22,627 nucleotides of DNA, taken from an uncultured Clostridium sp. (GTDB lineage Bacteria; Bacillota; Clostridia; TANB77; CAG-508). The notes beneath the pieces were generated by a model. It saw nothing but the letters and a program-made list of their open reading frames with translations. It ran no database searches and had not been told where the DNA came from. Shown one piece after another: positions 1 through 7,674 of the stretch. How positions within the stretch are numbered: position 1 is the first letter of the stretch; every line of letters starts with the position of its first letter. Position numbers and translations under genes: made by a program. The stretch covers positions 1 to 22,627 of the forward strand of contig CAMMMI010000018.1 in the NCBI GenBank assembly GCA_946497905.1, in the 5' to 3' direction.

Positions 1-792
1 AATACTGTAATGGCTAAAATGGTATCAAATATAGAATTAAAAGATACAAAACCAAGTTGGAGTTTGAGCACAGATAGAAAAACATATACAAAGAGATTTA
101 CAGGTAATATGAATTATGAAACACAAGTACAAGATGTAAATGGAGCAATTTATACTGTGAATATAGTAGTAACACAAATACAGCCATTGTCAATAAAAGT
201 AAGTTATGAATATAATGTAGAAGAAAATACTGTAATGGCTAAAATGGTATCAAATATAGAATTAAAAGATACAAAACCAACTTGGACTTTGAGCGCAGAT
301 AAAAAAACATATACAAAGAGATTTACAGGTAATATGAATTATGAAACACAAGTAGAAGATGTAAATGGAGCAACTTATACTGTGAATATAATAGTAACAC
401 AAATACAGCCATTATCAATAAAAGTAAGTTATGAATATAATGCAGAAGAAAATACTGTAATGGCTAAAATGGTATCGAATATAGAATTAAAAGATACAAA
501 ACCAACTTGGACTTTAAGTGAAGACAAAAAGGCATATACAAAAATATTTTCAGAAAATAATAACTATTCTACACAAGTTGAGGACGTAAATGGTGAAAAG
601 AGAAATGTACAAATAAATGTAACAGATGTTATAATAGCTAATCTGAAAGTAGAATATCAATATGATAATACTAGAAATGTAGTTATAGTAAAAGTAATAT
701 CTGATTTAGAATTAAAAGATACTAAGCCAAGTTGGACATTAAGTGAAGATAAGCTAGTGTATATAAAAGAATTTGGAGATAATAGCCGGTAG
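1..792 (+). pseudogene. Upstream fragment of secreted Ig-like repeat / M14 peptidase protein (5' end outside window, frame broken at 792)
   Basis: The frame is open from the first base, so the true start and signal peptide lie upstream. ATG at 10 is internal to a repeat and is not the start. The visible protein is four Ig-like repeats, whose conserved core (KDTKPxWTLSxDK, later a D-[VI]-[NY]-G turn) begins at 40, 265, 490 and 715, exactly 225 bp apart. Similar TLSxD...Y/FT...D.xGN repeats occur in many Firmicutes surface proteins as Ig-like or cadherin-like modules; I give that name from motif resemblance only. The frame meets TAG at 790-792 in mid-repeat, while the rest of that repeat continues in another frame downstream. 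This is therefore the front part of one gene with the next entry, not a complete gene. Confidence 0.8.
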
Positions 793-2092
793 ATATAACA
801 CAACATTTGTAGATATTTATGGACATAGTACAAACTTAGAAATAAATGTAAATCAAATTGATAAAACACCACCTCAAATAACTTTAAAATATAAATATAA
901 TCAAGAAGATACAGTTACTATAACAATGGAGTCAAATGAGAAATTAGGAAATACAAAACCAAGTTGGACTTTAAGTGAAGACCAAATGTCATATTCTAGA
1001 ACATTTTCAACAGATCAGGATTACACAACAGATGTCCAAGATATATATGGAAATGTCACAAATGTGCATGTAAAATTAAAAAAGAAAAGAAATATTTATT
1101 CACAATCAGATGGCTCAACAATCACTGTTAATTATATGTACACTTCATATGAAAATGTAATTGTTCAAATTACATCAAATGTACAATTACAAGATACAAA
1201 ACCAACATGGACATTAAGTGAAGATAAATACACATATACAAAGACATTTACAGATGACATAGAATATTCAACACCAGTAGTAGATATTAATGGAAGACAA
1301 AAAAATGTATATATATCAATAGACTATTTCTTTAAAATTATTTATGAAACTGGGGTATATGGATATAGTGGAGCATCTGTTAGAGGTGTTGCAGGTGGAT
1401 CTACATTGCAATATTTAAGATTTGGAAATGGAGATAATGTCCTTTTTGCTACGTTCTGTATTCACGGATTTGAAGATTCGTGGCCTCAAGATGGTACAGT
1501 ATTAGTTAGTATAGCAGATGACTTTTATAATAGATTAGTAAATGATAAAGATGAAGATTTAGCTAAAAAATGGACAATTTATATTTTGAGGGAAGTAAAT
1601 CCTGATGGAAGAACATTAGGAACTACAAATAATGGACCAGGTAGAACAACTTTATATAGTAGTATAGGAAGAGGAATGGATATAAATAGATGTTGGCAAA
1701 CGGGAAGCAGTTATGTAAGATATACAGATAATAGAAATTATAATGGTACAGCAGGATTTCAAGCATATGAGTCAGCATATTTAAGAGATTTTCTACTTAG
1801 TCATAAAGCTACAAATGGACAAACAGTTTTAGTTGATTTACACGGTTGGGAAGATCAACTAATAGGAAACTCACAAGTTTGCAATTATTATAAGCAAGTC
1901 TTTCCAAGTTGCTCAACTAGAAACTATGAAAATTATGGAACACAATATTTAGTTTCATGGGCTAGACAAAATTTAGGAGCAAAGGCAGCTTTGGTTGAAT
2001 TACCATATGCTAGCGATTGGGTACAAGTAAATAATATGGGATTATCAAATAACTATATAAATGCAACATTAAATATGTTAAGAGGAATTTAG
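773..2092 (+). pseudogene. Downstream fragment: last Ig-like repeats plus M14-type zinc carboxypeptidase domain
   Basis: This frame opens only with a TTG at 773 that has no ribosome binding site; true coding in this frame begins around 790, continuing the interrupted repeat of the previous entry. Numbered from 773, it contains two more repeat cores (about residues 59 and 140), then a catalytic domain from about residue 190 to 439. M14 hallmarks are visible: HGFE (H231, E234) as the HxxE zinc pair, NPDGR (276-280), DINR (303-306), the third zinc ligand in DLHGWED (H357), and ELP with the likely catalytic Glu (E409). M14 enzymes of wall proteins often cut stem peptides of peptidoglycan, a plausible but unproven role here. 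The catalytic domain itself is intact. If the frameshift is real, translation would stop before it; if it is a sequencing error, the whole is a functional secreted peptidase. Confidence 0.85.
786..789 (+). other. Frame-disrupting 4-base CCGG insertion
   Basis: Dropping CCGG joins aatag to tagata and makes one continuous frame (D-N-S-R-Y-N-T-T). The repeat core from KDTKP to the D-I-Y-G turn then becomes 35 residues, exactly the length seen in the intact GH25 protein downstream. Removing a single base would instead give 36 residues. Equivalent 4-base deletions (GCCG, CGGT) also restore the frame, so the exact inserted bases are ambiguous. Confidence 0.75.
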
Positions 2093-2095
2093 AAA

Positions 2096-2884
2096 ATGAA
2101 GAAAAATAAAAAGAAAATATTAATTGTATCAATAATAATTTTGGCTATATTGTTATGTGTTGGAATTTTAACTTTTTACAAATCAAGACAAAACAATAAG
2201 GAAAACAATAATACATCAAATGAAATTAGCCAAAATGTTATACAAGATTATTTAAATACTAAAAACAATTCTGTAATGTATAAAAATGAAGCATCATTAG
2301 AAGATTTAAAAAAAGAATATAAAATTACAGGAGAAGATGATTTGTACTGTGTAGAAACAGAAAGTGATGGAAGAAAAGTAATCAATGTAAAACCAAATAT
2401 TAATTATAAAGTTGCATTTAGTGGAATGATTAATGGAAAAAGTCCTAATATACAAGAAATTGATAAAACTTATGAAACACAAGCACCAACTGAAAATGGA
2501 ATATGGATAAATACAAATGACAGAGAAAAAATAGTAAATTATTTAAATAGCAATAATAAATTAAAAGCAAAATATGAAATAAATCAAGAAGGCTATTTAA
2601 AAGCGACACAGACAGATAAATTATCAAAAGAAGATGAAGTGATTAAAAAAATAATAGATGGAAATAAACAATATATATTAAGTATCTCAAGTAAATACTA
2701 TATGGTAGATGTGGTTAATGGAAAGATTGTAGAAAATAGATATAATGATTTAGAAGAATATCAAACATATGAATATATTCAGTATGAAAACAAAATAATT
2801 ATATTTATAAGTGAGAATTTAGAAAACAAATTAACGAGTGATGAAATTTTTGATAGCATAATAGAATTAGTAAATCAGTTATAA
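2096..2884 (+). CDS. Membrane-anchored extracytoplasmic protein of unknown function
   Basis: I do not recognise a family for this 262-residue protein. It starts with a Lys-rich segment, then one hydrophobic helix (about residues 8-28), then a polar, Asn/Lys/Glu-rich remainder with no Cys-lipobox. The topology is therefore most likely an N-terminal anchor with about 230 residues outside the membrane. The ATG at 2096 lies three bases after the stop of the M14 gene, with aggaa inside the end of that gene as a weak ribosome binding site, so the two are probably translated from one message. The pairing suggests a partner or regulator of the wall peptidase, but nothing in the sequence shows a specific activity. 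The gene is followed by a terminator-like hairpin, which marks the end of the transcription unit. Confidence 0.8.
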   Translation: MKKNKKKILIVSIIILAILLCVGILTFYKSRQNNKENNNTSNEISQNVIQDYLNTKNNSVMYKNEASLEDLKKEYKITGEDDLYCVETESDGRKVINVKPNINYKVAFSGMINGKSPNIQEIDKTYETQAPTENGIWINTNDREKIVNYLNSNNKLKAKYEINQEGYLKATQTDKLSKEDEVIKKIIDGNKQYILSISSKYYMVDVVNGKIVENRYNDLEEYQTYEYIQYENKIIIFISENLENKLTSDEIFDSIIELVNQL

Positions 2885-2888
2885 AAAT

Positions 2889-2961
2889 AAGAGTATCCTA
2901 ATTTAAGCAAAAATAAAAAGTTATATACTTTTTGAAGAAGTTTATCTTAGATACTCTTTTT
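2889..2961 (+). terminator. Probable Rho-independent terminator with a nested hairpin
   Basis: AAGAGTATC (2889-2897) followed by C-TAA pairs with TTA-GATACTCTT (2947-2958), leaving one bulged C, and runs into a T-tract at 2957-2961. The large loop holds a second hairpin, AAAAAGT / ACTTTTT, around a five-base loop. It sits directly after the stop at 2884, which suits a terminator. The long loop is unusual for one, so a processed RNA structure is an alternative. Confidence 0.6.
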
Positions 2962-3000
2962 GATGTTATAGAAAAATCTTTGATTTTCTTATAACATCAA
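2960..3000. repeat. Long inverted repeat, 19-bp arms with 3-base loop
   Basis: The arms are 2960-2978 and 2982-3000. Seventeen of 19 positions pair, with the two mismatches adjacent (GA against AG orientation). It begins where the previous terminator's T-tract ends. No T-run follows it on the + strand, so it is not an ordinary second terminator. A weaker AATTTTA / TAAAATT hairpin follows at 3012-3030. No gene is seen in the whole 2885-3153 gap. Confidence 0.7.
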
Positions 3001-3111
3001 TCAGTGTACACAATTTTATTTTGTAAAATTATAAATTTCTTATATATAAGTTACATATAAAATATTATGATAAATTAGTCATATAATTTTATAGTTTATT
3101 TAGCATATTAA

Positions 3112-3140
3112 TTGACAAAAATGTGATTTAAAGATAGAAT
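3112..3140 (+). promoter_or_regulatory. Promoter of the polysaccharide operon (sigma-A type)
   Basis: TTGACA at 3112-3117 and TAGAAT at 3135-3140 are separated by 17 bases, a near-consensus housekeeping promoter. It lies right before the first gene of the operon and after the terminator region. Transcription would start near 3146-3148, which bears on the choice of start codon for the next gene. Confidence 0.7.
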
Positions 3141-3153
3141 ATACTATATAAAA

Positions 3154-3978
3154 ATGGAATCAAAAACAGGAGATGAAAAAGAACTTATGGAATTTATAAA
3201 AGCAATATATAAAAACAGAAAGTTAGTGTGGCAATTAGGTAAAAATGATTTTAAAAATAGATTTGCTAGTACAAGCTTGGGTAGTATATGGGGATTTTTT
3301 CAACCATTTGTATTCATGATCACTTATGTTATAGTATTTCAGTATATATTAAAAACAGGAAGTGCAGGAAATGATCCATATGTAGTATGGTTTTTGCCGG
3401 GAATGGCTATGTGGCAATGTATTAATGATACAGTTGTAAATGCAAGTAGTTCAATCATAACTTATAGCTATTTAGTAAAAAAAGTAGTATTTCCAGTAGA
3501 TGTTATACCAATTATATCTATAATAGCAAGTAGTTTTGTGGCAATATTTTTATTTATTATAGCAATAGTGGTTGCTTGTATATTTAAATATGTTCCAAAC
3601 TTTTTACAAATTATATATATTATTATTGCAGCATATTGCTTTTTGATAGCATTTACAAGATTCACATCAGCAGTTACAACATTAGTACCTGATTTTTCAC
3701 AATTATTAGGAATTATGATGCAATTATTTTTCTGGTTTACACCAGTTGTTTGGAATCTATCAATGCTTTCTAATCACCCTACTATATTAGCAATTATGAA
3801 ATGTATGCCATTTAACTATTTAGTATCTGGATTTAGGGATGCATTTATTTCAAGTAATATTGTTACAGAACAAAATGGCATATATACCATTGTTTTCTGG
3901 GGAATTACAATAATTATGTTTGTATGGGGAAATTATATATTTAATAAAAATAAAAAAGATTTTGCAGATGTATTATAA
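3154..3978 (+). CDS. wzm: ABC-2 type polysaccharide export permease (Wzm/TagG family)
   Basis: This is the membrane half of an ABC exporter that moves a lipid-linked polysaccharide across the cytoplasmic membrane. The N-terminal region, with NDFKNRF followed by SLGSIWGFFQP at about residues 44-54, is the signature of the Wzm/TagG permeases, and about six hydrophobic segments follow; the length (274) is normal. Its ATPase partner is encoded two genes later (5012-6358). The start is uncertain. ATG at 3154 has no ribosome binding site and lies only 6-8 bases from the predicted transcription start. ATG at 3187 (263 residues) has AGGAG at 3168-3172, with a rather long 14-base spacer, and would give a normal leader. 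I list the longer form but consider 3187 quite possible. First gene of the 14-gene operon. Confidence 0.92.
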   Translation: MESKTGDEKELMEFIKAIYKNRKLVWQLGKNDFKNRFASTSLGSIWGFFQPFVFMITYVIVFQYILKTGSAGNDPYVVWFLPGMAMWQCINDTVVNASSSIITYSYLVKKVVFPVDVIPIISIIASSFVAIFLFIIAIVVACIFKYVPNFLQIIYIIIAAYCFLIAFTRFTSAVTTLVPDFSQLLGIMMQLFFWFTPVVWNLSMLSNHPTILAIMKCMPFNYLVSGFRDAFISSNIVTEQNGIYTIVFWGITIIMFVWGNYIFNKNKKDFADVL

Positions 3979-3990
3979 AAGGATAGGAAA

Positions 3991-4992
3991 ATGAAAATGG
4001 AAGAAAAAATAGATATATTATTGGCAACTTATAATGGAGAAAAATACCTAAAAGCACAAATAGATAGCATATTAAATCAAACATATAAAAATATAAGATT
4101 AATAATATCTGATGACTGCTCAAAAGACAGCACTAGAGAGATTTTAAAAGAATATGAGCAAAAAGATAAAAGAATTAAAGTATTTTATCAGGAAAAAAAT
4201 TTAGGATATATTAAAAATTTTGAATTCTTATTAAAACAAGTAGAAAATGACATATATATGCTATCTGATCAAGATGATGTATGGCTTCCTGAAAAAGTGG
4301 AAAAATACCATGAAGTATTAAAACAGCAAAATGCTGACTTAGTGTTTGGTGACTTGGAAGTAGTAGATGAAGAATTAAATAATATATATCCATCTTTTAA
4401 TGATTTTATGTTATTAACTAGAAAAATAAAAAAATACATTGATAGTTATAAATTGAATTATTTATATAATTGTGTAACAGGATGTACAATAATGTCTAGA
4501 AAAAAATGGATTAATACTTTATTACCATTTCCTTCAAAAACTAAATATGTAGCACATGATCATTGGATAAGCCTTATAATATCATTAGATGGAAAACTAG
4601 TATATATACCAGAAAAATATATAAAATATAGACAACATTCAAATAATGAAATAGGCACAAATAAAATATCTCATAAATTTAAAAAATTAGAACAAGTAAG
4701 AAATTTATTTATTGAAGTAAAATTATCAGTATTTGGTACTTATGTAGACAACAACGAAAAATTTCCTAAAGAATTGCAAGAATTAAATACAAATGCATAC
4801 AACTATTTCAAAATGGTAGAAAAAAAGAAAAATTTTAATTTTAAAAATTGGGGAATATTCCACAAATTATACAAAACAGAAACATTTATGTATTATATAG
4901 AAAATTTTCTAATTATGAATATGCCATTTATAGGAAGAGGTCTATTTAATATTAGATATTATATATTAAAATTATTAGGAAAAAGGAAATGA
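3991..4992 (+). CDS. GT2 glycosyltransferase (rhamnosyltransferase-like)
   Basis: This 333-residue cytoplasmic GT-A enzyme adds a nucleotide-activated sugar to the growing glycan. The GT2 start motif ILLATYNGEKYL (about residues 9-20), SDDCSKDST (40-48) and the metal-binding stretch DQDDVW (93-98) are all present. The pattern with LATYNGE and SDQDDVW is common in enzymes annotated as rhamnosyltransferases of cell-wall and O-antigen rhamnans; the actual sugar cannot be read from sequence. AAAAGGA at 3977-3983 precedes the ATG at 3991. A second in-frame ATG at 3997 is possible. It sits between the two exporter genes, with gaps of 12 and 19 bases, which ties it to backbone synthesis for this transporter. 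Confidence 0.92.
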   Translation: MKMEEKIDILLATYNGEKYLKAQIDSILNQTYKNIRLIISDDCSKDSTREILKEYEQKDKRIKVFYQEKNLGYIKNFEFLLKQVENDIYMLSDQDDVWLPEKVEKYHEVLKQQNADLVFGDLEVVDEELNNIYPSFNDFMLLTRKIKKYIDSYKLNYLYNCVTGCTIMSRKKWINTLLPFPSKTKYVAHDHWISLIISLDGKLVYIPEKYIKYRQHSNNEIGTNKISHKFKKLEQVRNLFIEVKLSVFGTYVDNNEKFPKELQELNTNAYNYFKMVEKKKNFNFKNWGIFHKLYKTETFMYYIENFLIMNMPFIGRGLFNIRYYILKLLGKRK

Positions 4993-4994
4993 AC

Positions 4995-5001
4995 AAGGAG
5001 G
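4995..5001 (+). promoter_or_regulatory. Ribosome binding site AAGGAGG deciding a GTG start
   Basis: AAGGAGG lies 10 bases before GTG at 5012, just after the upstream stop at 4990-4992. It supports the non-ATG start of the ATPase gene. Confidence 0.75.
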
Positions 5002-5011
5002 AAGTGCTAGA

Positions 5012-6358
5012 GTGGAAAAACAAAATAAAAAAAATGACAATGATGAGAAAAATATAGCAGAAGATCCAATTATAAAAATAGAACATCTATGTAAAAATTA
5101 TAAAATGTTTAACAAAAAACAAGATAGATTATTAGAAACTTTAATACCAGCTATAAAAAAACATGATGTATTCAAAGCATTAGATGATTTTTCACTTGAA
5201 TTAGAAAAAGGTGAAGTATTAGGAATTTTAGGAAAAAATGGTGCAGGAAAATCAACTTTGTTAAAAATGATTACTGGAGTAGTAACACCAACTAGTGGAA
5301 CAATGGAAATTAAAGGAAAAATAAGTTCATTACTAGAATTAGGTGCTGCTTTTAATATGGATTTAACTGGCATTGAAAATATATATCAACATGGACAAGT
5401 TATGGGATTATCAAAAGAAGAAATAGAACAAAAAAAGCCAGAAATAATAGCATTTGCAGACATTGGAGAGCATATTTACCAACCTGTAAGAACATATTCA
5501 TCAGGAATGTTTGCACGTTTAGCATTTGCTTGTGCAATTAATGTAGATCCAGATATTTTAATTGTAGATGAGGTATTATCAGTAGGAGACATGGCTTTTC
5601 AATTAAAATGCTTTAAAAAATTTGAACAATTGAAAAAAGATGGAAAAACAATTATATTTGTTACTCATAGTATTAATGATATTTTAAATAATTGTAGCAG
5701 AACAATTATAATGAATGAAGGAAAGAAAATATTTGATGGTGGAGTAAAAGAAGGAGTAGAAAATTATAAAAAATTAATTACAGGAATGTTAAAAGAACAA
5801 GACCTAGAAACAAAAGGAACAAACAAACCTAAAAAAGAAGAAGCTATTTTAGGAGTAAATGATGACAAAGTAGAATGGAAAAAATACTTCACAGTTAATC
5901 CAGATGTAATAAGATACGGAAATGGAGAAGCTCAAATTATAGATTTTGGAATTTTTAATAATAAAGGAGAACCAACTAGTATTATTGATAGCCAAGAAGA
6001 AATTGTTGTAAAATTAAAGGCAAAATTTAATGAAGATATAGAATGTCCAACATTTTCAATGACAATAAAAGACTTTAATGGAAAGGAAATATGTGGAACT
6101 AATACAAACTTTTTAAATTATTATACAGGAAATTGTAAAAAAGGTAATACATATATTTGTGAATTTAAGCAAAAATTTCAATTAGCACCAGGGAAATATA
6201 CATTATCATTAAGTTGTAGCAGATATGATTATAATGGAGAAATAGTTGTTTTAAATCGAAATTATGATTTAATGATATTTGAAGTAATGTCAAGCAAAAA
6301 ATTTGTAGGGTATTATAATTTAGATACAGAAGTATATTTTACCAAAATTGATGAATAG
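5012..6358 (+). CDS. wzt: Polysaccharide ABC exporter ATPase with C-terminal glycan-binding domain (Wzt type)
   Basis: The nucleotide-binding half of the Wzm/Wzt exporter (448 residues, GTG start). Visible motifs are Walker A GKNGAGKST (74-82), the Wzt/TagH form of the signature YSSGM (162-166), Walker B ILIVDEV with the following SVGD, and the H-loop THS around H219. The extra domain from about 295 to 445 begins with RYGNGEA and has the beta-rich character of the Wzt C-terminal domain. In E. coli O8/O9a that domain binds the capped non-reducing end of the O-polysaccharide before export. Its presence suggests that this polymer carries a terminal modification that must be recognised. A candidate capping enzyme lies two genes downstream (7675-9450). 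Confidence 0.95.
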   Translation: MEKQNKKNDNDEKNIAEDPIIKIEHLCKNYKMFNKKQDRLLETLIPAIKKHDVFKALDDFSLELEKGEVLGILGKNGAGKSTLLKMITGVVTPTSGTMEIKGKISSLLELGAAFNMDLTGIENIYQHGQVMGLSKEEIEQKKPEIIAFADIGEHIYQPVRTYSSGMFARLAFACAINVDPDILIVDEVLSVGDMAFQLKCFKKFEQLKKDGKTIIFVTHSINDILNNCSRTIIMNEGKKIFDGGVKEGVENYKKLITGMLKEQDLETKGTNKPKKEEAILGVNDDKVEWKKYFTVNPDVIRYGNGEAQIIDFGIFNNKGEPTSIIDSQEEIVVKLKAKFNEDIECPTFSMTIKDFNGKEICGTNTNFLNYYTGNCKKGNTYICEFKQKFQLAPGKYTLSLSCSRYDYNGEIVVLNRNYDLMIFEVMSSKKFVGYYNLDTEVYFTKIDE

Positions 6359-6428
6359 CAGAAAGGTTAAAAAATAATTAAATCTTTTACAAACCAGATC
6401 TGTGTCTTAGGAAGGAATTAGAAAAAAT

Positions 6429-7652
6429 ATGAAAGAAGTACATTTATTTATACTTTGGGAAAATGCAAGATATAAAGAAAAAGAAATACTTGAAGATATA
6501 GAAAAAAATTTTCATATTATAGGACTATATAATATGAAATGGGATAAAGAAACTTTTTCACAAAATTTATCAAGATTTTATGGTACAAATTTACCAAAAA
6601 ATTCAGATAAAGAAACACATTGTGGAAATGGGGAATTTCTATTAGTTATAGTTGAAGTTGATAATCCCCAATATGAAAAAAGAGATACAAGCAAGGGAAA
6701 AAAGACAGTAAATATCAATATGTTTGATAAAAAAGCATATTATAGAAGTTTAACAGGTGGAGGGCATAAAGTTCATGCAACAAATTCAGAAATTGAAACA
6801 AACCATGATTTAACTTTATTATTAGGTAAAAACATAAAAGACTATCTTAAAGACCTAGATAAAAACGAAAAAGTTCCAATAAAAAACTTAGAACAAGAAT
6901 TAGTAGGGAAAAATGGATTCAAAACAGTAGAAGAAATGTTTTATGTATTAAATAATTGTGTTAATTATGCAATTATTAGAAATTATGAAACACTTCCAGA
7001 AGAAATATATGTAAATGAACATAATGATATAGATATTATTTGTAATTCCCATGAAGATGTAGCCTATGTACTAAATGCTGAAAAAGTATTTGCAGAAGAG
7101 TATAGAATTCATTATAAAGTAAAAGTAGAAGAAAAATTTGCATTTTTTGATTTAAGATATGTTGGAGATAGTTATTATTATTATCAAATGGAAAAAGAAA
7201 TACTAAATAATAGAAAATATAATGAAAAAGGATTTTACACAATATCAGAAGAAGAATATTTCTATTCACTTATTTATCATGCATTAATCCATAAACCTAA
7301 ATTTGCAAAAGATTATGAAGATAGATTGAAAAAAATGAATTCAACGAATGTAAAACTAGAAACAGAAGAAGACTTTATAGAAATATTAAATCAATGGCTC
7401 ATAAATAAAGGGTATTGTATTACTAAACCAATTGATAAATCTGTTGCTTTTAACATAGAAAACGCAAAAAGATTTGATAACTTTTTATTATATAATCCAT
7501 TATTAGAAACAGAACAGCTAAAACAAGAAAAAGAAAAATTAGAATTAGAAAAACAAGAAATAACCACTGAACTAAGCAAAATAGTAAATTCTAGGTCATG
7601 GAAAATAACTAAACCGTTAAGAGATTTTAGAAATAGAAATAAAGGCTATTAG
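6429..7652 (+). CDS. Nucleotidyltransferase-like protein with unknown N-terminal domain
   Basis: This 407-residue protein has no function I can name. Residues 1-140 form a domain with a conserved-looking polar block (GGGHKVHATN, then ETNHDLTLLLG, about 110-133). Residues 165-330 look like a nucleotidyltransferase fold of the NTP_transf_5 kind: HNDIDIIC gives the two Asp (D200, D202), FFDLRYVGD gives a third (D241), and a helical stretch rich in His and Tyr follows (about 275-300). The end is a Glu/Lys-rich coiled coil (362-385) and a tail NSRSWKITKPLR (387-398). The next gene ends in a similar tail. The 70-base gap before it is the largest inside the operon; AGGAAGGA at 6409-6416 is the ribosome binding site. 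Transfer of a nucleotide-linked or phosphate-linked group to the glycan is an inference only. Confidence 0.7.
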   Translation: MKEVHLFILWENARYKEKEILEDIEKNFHIIGLYNMKWDKETFSQNLSRFYGTNLPKNSDKETHCGNGEFLLVIVEVDNPQYEKRDTSKGKKTVNINMFDKKAYYRSLTGGGHKVHATNSEIETNHDLTLLLGKNIKDYLKDLDKNEKVPIKNLEQELVGKNGFKTVEEMFYVLNNCVNYAIIRNYETLPEEIYVNEHNDIDIICNSHEDVAYVLNAEKVFAEEYRIHYKVKVEEKFAFFDLRYVGDSYYYYQMEKEILNNRKYNEKGFYTISEEEYFYSLIYHALIHKPKFAKDYEDRLKKMNSTNVKLETEEDFIEILNQWLINKGYCITKPIDKSVAFNIENAKRFDNFLLYNPLLETEQLKQEKEKLELEKQEITTELSKIVNSRSWKITKPLRDFRNRNKGY

Positions 7653-7674
7653 TTAAAAAGAGAGGAGTTCTACA

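Larger units (their letters stand above)
1..1300 (+). repeat. Tandem Ig-like repeat array of the M14 protein (six visible cores)
   Basis: Core starts are at 40, 265, 490, 715, 947 and 1190. The first four are in a strict 225-bp (75-codon) register. Copies 1-225 and 226-450 differ at nine bases by my count, about 96% identity; copy 3 (from 451) shares the same opening and then diverges. The next interval is 232 bp, or 228 bp (76 codons) after removing the 4-base insertion, and the last is 243 bp. The near-identical early copies point to recent tandem duplication or gene conversion. Confidence 0.9.

Noticed and set aside
773..792. Independent start (TTG 773) for the M14 protein
   Set aside because: No ribosome binding site, and the frame begins inside a repeat whose first half is in the other frame.
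780..795. Programmed +1 frameshift at a rare CGG codon before TAG
   Set aside because: Re-pairing in the +1 frame is poor, no stimulatory element is seen, and the shifted repeat would be one residue too long; a 4-base insertion explains the lengths better.
3140..3145. TATACT as the -10 box of the operon promoter
   Set aside because: It would be 22 bases from TTGACA; TAGAAT at 17 bases fits better.
6395..6402. CAGATCTG palindrome in the 70-base gap before the nucleotidyltransferase-like gene
   Set aside because: Too short to mean anything alone; no promoter or terminator accompanies it.
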